Positions 1 through 6,125 of a stretch of 6,563 bases of DNA are shown here, piece by piece. Both the position numbers and the translations under genes were made by a program. This DNA is from Chitinophagaceae bacterium (GTDB lineage Bacteria > Bacteroidota > Bacteroidia > Chitinophagales > Chitinophagaceae), in NCBI GenBank assembly GCA_947463755.1, contig CANHUK010000091.1, forward strand, positions 1 through 6,563, written 5' to 3'. Below the pieces are notes generated by a model. That model was not told the origin of the DNA. It saw only the letters and a list, made by a program, of their open reading frames with translations, and ran no database searches. Position 1 is the first letter of the stretch. Each line of letters starts with the position of its first letter.

Positions 1-411
1 CACATGGGTGCCGCCTGCTTTGGCGGCCATGCGCTTGGCGCGCAATTTCAGGTAGTCGTCCATGAATCCGACGATACCGAGCCAGATGGTACTGACCAGG
101 AGCAGGCGGATATACACCTTGTCGAGGTCGGCGAATAGCAGGGTGGGGACGATGATACCGAGCAGGATGATGATGCCGCCCATTGTCGGGGTGCCGTGCT
201 TCTTCTCCTCTCCCTGCAGTCCCAGATTGCGCACGCTCTCCCCTACCTGACGGCGTTTCAGGAACGCTATGATATGCTTCCCGATGAACAGGGTGATGAC
301 GAGCGACAGGAGGACGGCCAGCATGGCCCGGAAGGTGATGAACTGCAGCAGTCCACTCCCCGGGAATTTGACGCCCTGATCTGCAAGCCAGTCGAACAGT
401 TGATAGAGCAT
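1..411 (-). CDS. mraY: MraY, phospho-N-acetylmuramoyl-pentapeptide transferase (5' part only)
   Basis: Integral membrane enzyme that transfers phospho-MurNAc-pentapeptide from UDP onto undecaprenyl phosphate, making lipid I at the inner face of the cytoplasmic membrane. The window holds the N-terminal 137 residues, in frame to the edge; the family is usually 320-430 residues, so more than half is outside. Visible: the conserved N-terminal block with FPGSG (16-20) and FRAMLA (27-32), hydrophobic segments near 24-44, 78-95 and 100-117, the cytoplasmic HGTPTMGG signature (72-79), and DDYLK (118-122), which carries the paired catalytic aspartates of the family. The ATG start matches the short MLY opening common in Bacteroidota MraY. 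It lies 41 bases after murE with no promoter seen, so it is probably cotranscribed. The residues after DDYLK (RAKRMAAKAGGTHV) are not the short Lys-rich linker I would expect there, but the window ends before this can be judged. Confidence 0.96.
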   Translation of the reverse strand, partial: MLYQLFDWLADQGVKFPGSGLLQFITFRAMLAVLLSLVITLFIGKHIIAFLKRRQVGESVRNLGLQGEEKKHGTPTMGGIIILLGIIVPTLLFADLDKVYIRLLLVSTIWLGIVGFMDDYLKLRAKRMAAKAGGTHV

Positions 412-425
412 GGTTTATATTTATC

Positions 426-445
426 GGGCGACCTTCCGGTCGTCC
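426..445 (-). other. Small GNRA-loop hairpin between murE and mraY
   Basis: On the transcribed minus strand CGACC and GGTCG form a perfect 5-bp stem (442-438 with 433-429) closed by a GGAA loop, which fits the GNRA tetraloop class. Beyond one mismatch two more G-C pairs extend it. No U-run follows on either side, so it does not look like an intrinsic terminator. It occupies half of the 41-base murE-mraY gap and ends 14 bases before the mraY start codon. It may affect mRNA stability or mraY initiation, or be chance; no function is shown. Confidence 0.4.
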
Positions 446-452
446 TGTCTCT

Positions 453-1919
453 TTATTTTTCAAGCATCCTGAACATCTCCTCCAGCACCTGCCGGTCGTC
501 GAAGGCGATGCGCACACCCCTGGTCTCCTGATATTTTTCGTGACCCTTGCCTGCCACGAGTACGATATCTCCGGGCGCGGCCAGGCTCACGGCTGTTTTG
601 ATCGCTTCCCGACGGTCGGCGATCACGATGACTTTTCGCTTATCCGTGACCGTTACGCCCGACTCCATTTCCCGGAGGATCTCCGCGGGATCCTCATCGC
701 GCGGGTTATCGGAGGTGAATACTACCCGGTCGCTGTGTGCGGCGGCTACCTGTCCCATGACGGGTCGCTTAGCCCGGTCGCGGTTTCCGCCACAGCCTAC
801 GACGGTGATGATGCGCTCACCTGAGGAGGCTATCTTCCGCAGGGTGGCGAGTACGTTCTGCAGGGCATCGGGGGTGTGTGCATAATCCACCACACCGGTG
901 ATGCGGCCGCCCGGGGAGTTCAACTGATCGAATCTGCCTTCGGCGCCTTCGAGCCTGCTCATCTCCCGCAGTACATCCTGGCGGTCTTCTCCCAGACAGA
1001 CCGCGCAGGCATAGACGGCGAGCAGGTTGTAGGCATTGAACTCACCGATGAGCCGGAAGTGAACCTCCTGTTCATTGACGAGCATCAGCAGACCGGAGAG
1101 TCCGTTCTCCAGGATCCTGCCCTTGAAGTCGGCGATGGAACGGAGTCCGTAGTAGAACTTATCCGCAGGTGTATTCTGAAGCATCACCGTCCCACGCTTG
1201 TCGTCGAGGTTGGAGATGGCGAACGCTTCGGGGGTGAGGCCGTCGAAGAAGGACTTCTTCACCCGGATATATTCATCGAAGGTCTTATGGTAGTCGAGGT
1301 GGTCGTGGGTGATGTTGGTAAAGATGGCACCTGCGAATGTCAGGCCCTCAATGCGCCGCTGATGGATGGCATGGCTGCTGCATTCCATGAACACATGGGT
1401 GCAGCCGGCATCCGCCATGCGGCGGAGCAGGGCGTTCAGGCTAAGGGCGTCCGGAGTGGTATGGGTAGATGGGATCTGTTCGTTCCCGATCTGGCAGCAG
1501 ACGGTGGAGATGAGTCCCGCTGTGTGGTCCAGTGCCCCGAAGAGGCGATAGAGGAGGGTCGTCACCGTGGTCTTGCCGTTGGTGCCGGTGACTCCGACCA
1601 GTCTGAGTTTTTCTGAGGGACGGCCATGAAATTCATGGGCCATGCGACCGGCCGCTGCTGCACTGTCATGAACACGGATATAGGTAACCTGTTCACTGAC
1701 GACGTCGGGCAGATCTTCACAAACGATGCAAACGGCTCCCTTTTCGACGGCCATCGGTATATGTGCGTGGCCGTCTGTGTTTGTGCCCCGGATGGCGATG
1801 AAGCAGCCGCCCGGCCTGACCTCACGCGAGTCGATGTGCAGACTGCCGATATCCACGGCGGTGCTGCCCATCACGGAGCGCAGTCGGACCTGATATAATA
1901 TGTCGTGCAATGCGGGCAT
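453..1919 (-). CDS. murE: MurE, UDP-MurNAc-tripeptide synthetase (meso-diaminopimelate type)
   Basis: Cytoplasmic Mur ligase that adds the third stem residue to UDP-MurNAc-L-Ala-D-Glu using ATP. The 488 residues match the usual family length. Domain 1 (about 1-100) includes DSREVRPGGCF (30-40). The central ATPase domain has the P-loop GTNGKTT (112-118), the substrate-binding STHTTPDAL (151-159), the NITHDHLDYH block (202-211), and K221 in the YIRVK segment, the likely carbamylated lysine. The C-terminal domain has DYAHTPDAL (345-353), GCGGNRDRAKRP (375-386) and DNPR (404-407), the motif that in this family marks use of meso-diaminopimelate rather than lysine. The ATG start lies 18 bases after the ftsI stop, behind a purine-rich GAAAAAAGAAG stretch. 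It shares the ftsI reading frame, separated by a single TGA and six codons. Everything expected for an active enzyme is present. Confidence 0.98.
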   Translation of the reverse strand: MPALHDILYQVRLRSVMGSTAVDIGSLHIDSREVRPGGCFIAIRGTNTDGHAHIPMAVEKGAVCIVCEDLPDVVSEQVTYIRVHDSAAAAGRMAHEFHGRPSEKLRLVGVTGTNGKTTVTTLLYRLFGALDHTAGLISTVCCQIGNEQIPSTHTTPDALSLNALLRRMADAGCTHVFMECSSHAIHQRRIEGLTFAGAIFTNITHDHLDYHKTFDEYIRVKKSFFDGLTPEAFAISNLDDKRGTVMLQNTPADKFYYGLRSIADFKGRILENGLSGLLMLVNEQEVHFRLIGEFNAYNLLAVYACAVCLGEDRQDVLREMSRLEGAEGRFDQLNSPGGRITGVVDYAHTPDALQNVLATLRKIASSGERIITVVGCGGNRDRAKRPVMGQVAAAHSDRVVFTSDNPRDEDPAEILREMESGVTVTDKRKVIVIADRREAIKTAVSLAAPGDIVLVAGKGHEKYQETRGVRIAFDDRQVLEEMFRMLEK

Positions 1920-1937
1920 GCTTCTTTTTTCAGGGCC

Positions 1938-4070
1938 TCAGGGGGCTCCCATTTCGAGGGTGATGGTTTGTCCTTTTCTGATGGGTGTGCCGGGTTCCAC
2001 GGATTGTCTCTTCACTCTGCCGCTTCCTACCGGTACCACTTTAAGTCGGAGGTTCTCAAGCAGGTAGATAGCGTCTCTCAGGCCCATGCCTTCGACGGAG
2101 GGCATCTGCCCGCTTGTCAAAGCCATACTTCGGCGCACGGGACCGGCGGTTTCATTGGTCATGACCGTCCATCCGGCCTTTCCGGCTGAATCCAGTGCCT
2201 TCAGGCCCATCCGTTCCTGCAGTAGTCTGAAATCCCGGCCTGCGCCCACCCAGCGGAAAGCTGTGCTATCCGCGGCCTCCCTGGCCGCATACGAGGGTTG
2301 TGCGCTGACATCCAGCGCATAGATCTTATCGGCCACCTCGCGAAACACGGGGCCGGCGACTGCACTACCGTAGTAGACCTTCGCCTGCGGCTTGTTCCGG
2401 ACGACGACGATACAGGAGTACCGTGGGTTGTCGGCCGGGAAATAACCGGCAAAGGACGACTGATAGATTCGATCGCTGTAGCCCTTGTTGCCATTGGCCA
2501 CCTGTGCCGTACCTGTCTTGCCGGCAATGGAATACAGCGGACTGCGCAGGACCCTGGCGGTGCCCTCCGTTACGACGCCTTCAAGGCAGCCGCGCAGCCT
2601 TTCGAGTGTCTGCGGGCCGCAGATGCGCTCTTTGACCACTTCGGGGCTGAAACTGCGCTCTTCCCGGCCATCCCGCAATATGGCGTTCACGAGATAGGGC
2701 TTCATCATGCGTCCGCCGTTGGCGACCGCATTGTACAGCATCAGGGTGTGGAGCGGGGTAAGTTTTACGTTATATCCAAAGCTCAGCCAGGGCAGGGAGC
2801 TGGCAGACCAGCTGCGGGTCCCGGGGGTTTGGATGACGGTTTTCGTCTCCCCTGCAAGGCCGAGTCCGGTAGGTTGATGTATCCCCAGTTTCTTCATGTG
2901 TTCCACAAAGCGCATGGGGTTGGCGGCGTAATGAGTCATGGCCAGTTTGGCCATGCCGACATTCGAACTCAGTTCGAAGGCCTGTTTGACGGTGACGTCG
3001 TTCCTGCCGTGATGTTCACTGTCCCTCACCGTGCGGCTGCCGACGCGCCAGGTACCCTTTTCCAGGTCCACCTGTGTTTCCGGTGTCACCAGCCCATCTT
3101 CGAATACGGCGAGCATGGTCACCAGCTTGAAGGTCGAACCCGGTTCGGTACCGGTGATGGCGTAGTTTAGGTCCTCATGGTAGGTACCGTCCGGCTGACG
3201 TCCGAGATTGGCGATGGCCTTTATCTTTCCGGTCTTGACCTCCATGACGATGCAGGTTCCGTTGGTTGCCTCAAGGGTCTCGAGCTGTCGCAACAGGGCC
3301 TGGTGTGCGATCTCCTGGATATTGATGTCGAGGGTTGTGCGGATGTCGCGTCCGTTTTCCGGTTCAGTTTCAGAACCCTCCACCGGCACATAGGCTCCGC
3401 CGGATATCCTGCGCACCAGACGACGACCCCTGACGCCTGTCAGCACCTCGTCGTAGGCGAGTTCGAGTCCGACATTCTTATTGATGATGCGTCCTTTCCC
3501 ATCCACGTAAGACCTCGAGAGGCCGATGGTCCGGTTGGCCAGCAGACCGAAGGGGGTGAGGCGCTTCTCCCGGTCTTCGAAGATGAAGCCGCTCTTGTTG
3601 CGTCCGTCCCTTACCAGGGGGAAATCCCTCAATGCCTGATATTCGCGGAAGCTGATGTTACGTTTCAGCAGGTGATAGCGTTCTTTGGACTTGAAGCCCT
3701 GCTCCAGCTCGCTGCGGTATGCTTCCGGACTGCGGTCTCCGAACAGCGAAGCGAGGTGTATGCTAAGGGAGTCGACATGCTTTCGGAAGCGCGCACCGGA
3801 TTTCTCGCGGAGGCCTTGTGCGCTGAAATCGATGCGCACGTCAAAGAAGGGGATGGATGAGCTGAGCATGCTTCCGTCTTCGCTGAAGATGGTGCCGCGG
3901 TCGGCATCCAGTTCCTGGTACTGAAGATGGATACTGTCGCTCAGACTTCTCCAGTAGTCGCCTTCCACATGCTGGATGTAGGCGGCCTTGCCGATGATGA
4001 AGAGACTGAAGATCAGCATACCCAGGAATACCAGGTACCCTCTCCACAATATGTCCTTCTTGATTTCCAA
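1938..4070 (-). CDS. ftsI: FtsI-type division penicillin-binding protein with C-terminal PASTA domain (TTG start)
   Basis: Septal peptidoglycan transpeptidase (class B PBP) that cross-links stem peptides in the periplasm and is the beta-lactam target of the divisome. It has 710 residues. Order: short cytoplasmic tail 1-10, one membrane anchor about 11-28, N-terminal pedestal domain with the RGTIFSEDG box (58-66), and a transpeptidase domain from about 240 to 585. All three catalytic motifs are intact: STFK with nucleophile S312 (312-315), SSN (368-370) and KTGT (518-521). A linker of about 65 residues follows, then one PASTA domain (about 656-708). The start codon is TTG: it gives the MEIKKDILWR opening typical of Bacteroidota homologues, and the next methionine, M18, lies inside the membrane anchor. 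It begins 14 bases after ftsL ends, between ftsL and murE as in standard dcw clusters. PASTA on the division PBP is normal for this phylum. Confidence 0.96.
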   Translation of the reverse strand: MEIKKDILWRGYLVFLGMLIFSLFIIGKAAYIQHVEGDYWRSLSDSIHLQYQELDADRGTIFSEDGSMLSSSIPFFDVRIDFSAQGLREKSGARFRKHVDSLSIHLASLFGDRSPEAYRSELEQGFKSKERYHLLKRNISFREYQALRDFPLVRDGRNKSGFIFEDREKRLTPFGLLANRTIGLSRSYVDGKGRIINKNVGLELAYDEVLTGVRGRRLVRRISGGAYVPVEGSETEPENGRDIRTTLDINIQEIAHQALLRQLETLEATNGTCIVMEVKTGKIKAIANLGRQPDGTYHEDLNYAITGTEPGSTFKLVTMLAVFEDGLVTPETQVDLEKGTWRVGSRTVRDSEHHGRNDVTVKQAFELSSNVGMAKLAMTHYAANPMRFVEHMKKLGIHQPTGLGLAGETKTVIQTPGTRSWSASSLPWLSFGYNVKLTPLHTLMLYNAVANGGRMMKPYLVNAILRDGREERSFSPEVVKERICGPQTLERLRGCLEGVVTEGTARVLRSPLYSIAGKTGTAQVANGNKGYSDRIYQSSFAGYFPADNPRYSCIVVVRNKPQAKVYYGSAVAGPVFREVADKIYALDVSAQPSYAAREAADSTAFRWVGAGRDFRLLQERMGLKALDSAGKAGWTVMTNETAGPVRRSMALTSGQMPSVEGMGLRDAIYLLENLRLKVVPVGSGRVKRQSVEPGTPIRKGQTITLEMGAP

Positions 4071-4084
4071 TCGGCTTGTTTTTA

Positions 4085-4477
4085 TTATTTCGTTATCGTC
4101 TGTCCTGTGAGCGAATCCCGGAGTCTGACGGGCGGCGCCTTGATCTCCTTCAATCCCATACCCTGGACCGCCTTCACTACTTCACTTTGTTTCTGCAGAT
4201 ACATCAGTTCGCTCTTCACGGTCTTGTATTCGTACTGCAGATCCCTGATGCGGGCGGCGGCCCGGTTGATGTCCTTTATCTTCTTTTCGGCGAAGTGTCC
4301 GTTGTATATATAAAGACCTGTCAGGAAGGCGATGAACAGAAAGAAAGGGATATTGGTCACCAGCCATCGCTGATTGAACAACCGGCTACCGAGTGCAGGT
4401 CTGCCCCGCTCCTCTTCCTGCCCGACCGGCGCCTCTCTGTTTGTATCCTGTTCCATGTTCCTTTCGATCCTTAACAT
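4085..4477 (-). CDS. ftsL: FtsL-like divisome membrane protein
   Basis: Small bitopic protein of 130 residues. FtsL in general joins FtsB and FtsQ in the septum and helps activate the FtsW-FtsI synthase; sequence similarity is low across phyla, so the assignment rests on architecture and position. Visible: a hydrophilic, charged N-terminal tail (1-36), one membrane segment (about 39-58, including PFFLFIAFLTGLYIY) and a helical stretch likely to form a coiled coil (about 62-102) with recurring hydrophobics, then a short tail ending in TGQTITK. It sits exactly between rsmH and ftsI, the usual place of ftsL. The first ATG (4475-4477) overlaps the rsmH stop by 7 bases. A second in-frame ATG at codon 8 (4454-4456) follows an AAAGGA sequence and leaves a 14-base gap, so the true protein may be 123 residues. 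The membrane segment is unaffected either way. Confidence 0.85.
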   Translation of the reverse strand: MLRIERNMEQDTNREAPVGQEEERGRPALGSRLFNQRWLVTNIPFFLFIAFLTGLYIYNGHFAEKKIKDINRAAARIRDLQYEYKTVKSELMYLQKQSEVVKAVQGMGLKEIKAPPVRLRDSLTGQTITK

Positions 4478-5400
4478 CTTTCCGCCACCCGGAGCTTAGC
4501 GCTTCTTGAGCGGGGGTTTGCTCTGACTTCCTTGTCTGTCGGCTGGACCGGCTTCTTGAGAACGGTCCTGAACGGCAGATCGGGTCGGGTTCCGAAGATC
4601 TCATCCCTTGACACCGCCCCGATGGCGCCCTCGCGGAAGAAATGCTTCACGATGCGGTCCTCGAGACTGTGGAAGGTGATGACGGCCACTCTCCCGCCGG
4701 GTTTCACGATCGAGGGGAGCTGCGTCAGCATCTCCTCAAGTGCCCCGAATTCGTCGTTGACCGCGATCCTCAACGCCTGAAATACCTGCGCGAAGTAGCG
4801 GTGCGGATTGCCTTTCACCACGCCCTGAAGGGCGTCCATGAACTGTTTCACCGTATGCATGGCCTGTGTCGACCGGATCTGTACGATGGTCCGGGCCAGG
4901 GTCTTCGCGTTGGTCACCTCCCCATATCGCTCGAAGATGCGGTGGAGGTCTTCCTCGGGCATATCCTTCACGAGCTGAGCCGCGGTGACGGACTGTCGGC
5001 GATCCATCCGCATATCCAGCGGGGCATCGAAGCGGATGGAAAATCCGCGTTCGCCCTCGTCGAACTGATGCGAACTCACACCCAGGTCGGCCAGCACGCC
5101 ATCTACGGGCAATACCCTGTGGAGACGAAGGAAGCGTTCGACATGCCTGAAATTATGTGGCACGAAGAGCAGCCTCGGATCATCCGGCAGGTTGCGGCGG
5201 GCGTCCTCATCCTGGTCGAAGGCGATGAGCCTGCCATCCGGGCCGAGCCGCTCCAGGATCCCACGACTGTGGCCGCCACCGCCGAAGGTCAGGTCGACGT
5301 AGGTTCCGTCGGGCCTGATGGCCAGGGCGTCAAGCGCTTCCTTCAAAAGCACCGGCACATGGTAGTTCCCGGCATCATTGTCAGCAAGCGTGTCGTCCAT
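4471..5400 (-). CDS. rsmH: RsmH (MraW), 16S rRNA m4C1402 methyltransferase
   Basis: S-adenosylmethionine-dependent enzyme that N4-methylates C1402 in the decoding centre of 16S rRNA; it acts in the cytoplasm on the small ribosomal subunit. The 309 residues equal the usual family length. Visible: HVPVLLKEALDAL (14-26), the SAM-binding loop DLTFGGGGHSRGIL (36-49), AFDQDEDA (60-67), the catalytic-region block DGVLADLGVSSHQFDEGERG (100-119) with PLDMRMD (127-133), QALRIAVNDE (208-217), VAVITFHSLEDRIVK (238-252) and the terminal RSRSAKLRVAER (297-308). An in-frame TGA 21 bases upstream leaves the ATG at 5398-5400 as the only plausible start. That gives about ten residues before the conserved HVPVLL. 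There is a 21-base gap to mraZ and a short overlap with ftsL, so translation of the latter pair may be coupled. Confidence 0.98.
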   Translation of the reverse strand: MDDTLADNDAGNYHVPVLLKEALDALAIRPDGTYVDLTFGGGGHSRGILERLGPDGRLIAFDQDEDARRNLPDDPRLLFVPHNFRHVERFLRLHRVLPVDGVLADLGVSSHQFDEGERGFSIRFDAPLDMRMDRRQSVTAAQLVKDMPEEDLHRIFERYGEVTNAKTLARTIVQIRSTQAMHTVKQFMDALQGVVKGNPHRYFAQVFQALRIAVNDEFGALEEMLTQLPSIVKPGGRVAVITFHSLEDRIVKHFFREGAIGAVSRDEIFGTRPDLPFRTVLKKPVQPTDKEVRANPRSRSAKLRVAERC

Positions 5401-5421
5401 GCGCTGGGGTTTGGTCGGTCA

Positions 5422-5877
5422 TCAGAGTCCGGGCGGCGCCATGACCTGGGCGGCCAGTTCACTGAACGCATCCGGTGAAAGCGTATCAAAGAGCTGTTGG
5501 TAGGTCGACTTCGACCATATTTCGATCTTGTTTACGGCAGATACCAGGACAATATCCTTTTCGAGGCTTGCATGCTCCATCAGATTCCGGGGGATCAGCA
5601 TCCTGCCCGCTGAATCCAAATCCGTGGCGATGGCACCATTCAGGAAGAATCGGCGAAACTCCCGGACCCTGGGATCAAAGTCGTTCAGTTTGCTGATGCG
5701 CTCGAAAAGGGGTGTCCAGCTCGACATCGGGTAGATCGTGAGGCATTTTTCGAAGCCACGATTGATCACAAAGTGGGAACCCTCATCCTCCGGCAGCTGT
5801 TTTTTTATGCCAGCCGGGAGGAGGAACCTACCTTTGGGGTCTAAAGTGGCCTCGTATTCACCCAGGAAACCCGTCAT
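5422..5877 (-). CDS. mraZ: MraZ, AbrB-fold DNA-binding regulator of the dcw cluster
   Basis: First gene of the cluster. MraZ forms a ring of subunits with tandem SpoVT/AbrB-like domains and, where studied (Escherichia coli, Mycoplasma), binds short repeated boxes upstream of its own gene to control the operon. The 151 residues match the family. Both half-domains keep the signature Asp-x-x-Gly-Arg: DPKGR (13-17) in the first and DSAGR (88-92) in the second, each followed by a hydrophobic-Pro turn (LLPAGI, LIPRNL). The N-terminal GEYEATLDPKGR and the REFRRFFLNGA helix (72-82) are typical. An in-frame TAA lies directly before the ATG, fixing the start. No Shine-Dalgarno sequence is seen. The leader contains three 10-base direct repeats from 32 to 61 bases upstream of the start, in the position expected for an autoregulatory operator. 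Confidence 0.97.
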   Translation of the reverse strand: MTGFLGEYEATLDPKGRFLLPAGIKKQLPEDEGSHFVINRGFEKCLTIYPMSSWTPLFERISKLNDFDPRVREFRRFFLNGAIATDLDSAGRMLIPRNLMEHASLEKDIVLVSAVNKIEIWSKSTYQQLFDTLSPDAFSELAAQVMAPPGL

Positions 5878-5908
5878 TTACAATAGATTAGGAGAGATTA
5901 TCCCTTTA

Positions 5909-5938
5909 TTGACACAAAATAACACATTTTCCCACTTT
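5909..5938 (-). promoter_or_regulatory. mraZ: Probable MraZ operator: three 10-base GTG direct repeats
   Basis: Reading toward mraZ, three consecutive 10-base units occur without gaps: AAAGTGGGAA, AATGTGTTAT and TTTGTGTCAA. The GTG begins at 5935, 5925 and 5915, an exact period of 10, so all cores face one side of the helix. Known MraZ sites are arrays of the same kind: TGGG-type boxes about 10 bases apart in E. coli and AAAGTG-type boxes in Mollicutes. The first unit contains both AAAGTG and TGGG; the other two are looser. Position right upstream of mraZ supports autoregulation. That MraZ binds here is inferred from the pattern and from family knowledge. Confidence 0.65.
5915..5922 (-). promoter_or_regulatory. 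Possible -7 element of the mraZ promoter
   Basis: TTATTTTG matches seven of eight positions of the Bacteroidota -7 consensus TAnnTTTG and would place transcription start about 30 bases before mraZ. No convincing -33 TTTG lies at the usual distance. The element overlaps the second and third GTG units, which would suit repression by a protein bound there. Weak call. Confidence 0.28.
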
Positions 5939-5963
5939 CACCGGAGAATTGGGCGTTTAATTT

Positions 5964-5972
5964 TTTTCCACA
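5964..5972 (+). other. Perfect DnaA-box-like 9-mer
   Basis: TTTTCCACA fits the relaxed DnaA-box consensus TTWTNCACA at every position. It follows a T-rich run and lies in the middle of the divergent intergenic region, near four weaker relatives on the other strand (see the array at 6020-6061). One such 9-mer can occur by chance, and no DnaA role has been shown. Confidence 0.3.
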
Positions 5973-5974
5973 AT

Positions 5975-6023
5975 GGGAAGTCCCGTGGATATTGCATCCC
6001 GGGGATCGGGCGGGTTTTACCCG
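5975..6023. repeat. Cluster of three short dyads between the two GTG arrays
   Basis: Three short inverted repeats follow one another: GGGA-AG-TCCC (5975-5984), ATCCC-G-GGGAT (5996-6006), and CGGGT-TTT-ACCCG (6011-6023). The last is a perfect 5-bp stem with a 3-base loop. This is the only GC-rich patch in an otherwise AT-rich spacer. No T-run follows any of them on the side that would make a terminator for a known gene. They could be protein sites or boundary hairpins for the divergent transcripts; function is unknown. Confidence 0.4.
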
Positions 6024-6061
6024 TGGATAGACTGTGAATTAAAGTGGAAAAAACGTGGATA
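6020..6061 (+). promoter_or_regulatory. Second helically phased GTG array, on the queA side
   Basis: Four units read toward queA: CCCGTGGATA, ACTGTGAATT, AAAGTGGAAA and AACGTGGATA, with the GTG starting at 6023, 6034, 6044 and 6055 (spacing 11, 10, 11). The third unit shares AAAGTGG with the first mraZ-side unit. The 8-mer CGTGGATA occurs at 6022 and 6054, and again outside the array at 5984. Two readings compete: a second MraZ site facing the opposite way, or DnaA-box-like sites, since the reverse complements (CTATCCACG, TAATTCACA, TTTTCCACT, ATATCCACG) match seven or eight of nine consensus positions. The sequence does not decide between them. Confidence 0.5.
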
Positions 6062-6086
6062 TCTGTCAACCTGACCTGCGTTTAAC

Positions 6087-6094
6087 TGTTTTTG
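6087..6094 (+). promoter_or_regulatory. Possible -7 element of the queA promoter
   Basis: TGTTTTTG matches seven of eight positions of TAnnTTTG, 31 bases before the queA start codon. No clear -33 element is seen. The A-rich stretch before the ATG (GAAAAAACGGAAAGAAAC) fits start regions of Bacteroidota, which often lack a Shine-Dalgarno sequence. Weak call. Confidence 0.22.
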
Positions 6095-6125
6095 GTGTGA
6101 ATGGCGTGAAAAAACGGAAAGAAAC

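Noticed and set aside
876..1616. 246-codon plus-strand frame opposite murE
   Set aside because: It is antisense to the MurE ATPase and ligase domains; the translation is low in structure and shows no known motif.
2298..3860. Two long plus-strand frames (290 and 227 codons) opposite ftsI
   Set aside because: They mirror the codons of the PBP, whose motifs are intact on the minus strand; they show no family signature and no start context.
4642..5478. 278-codon open frame on the plus strand opposite rsmH
   Set aside because: It is antisense to a fully conserved RsmH and has no recognisable motif; long antisense frames are common in high-GC genes.
5738..6037. 99-codon plus-strand frame crossing from mraZ into the spacer
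   Set aside because: It covers the mraZ 5' end in antisense and the operator region; no family resemblance.
6101..6109. ATG GCG TGA mini reading frame in the queA leader
   Set aside because: Two codons only, close to or upstream of the likely transcription start; most likely chance.
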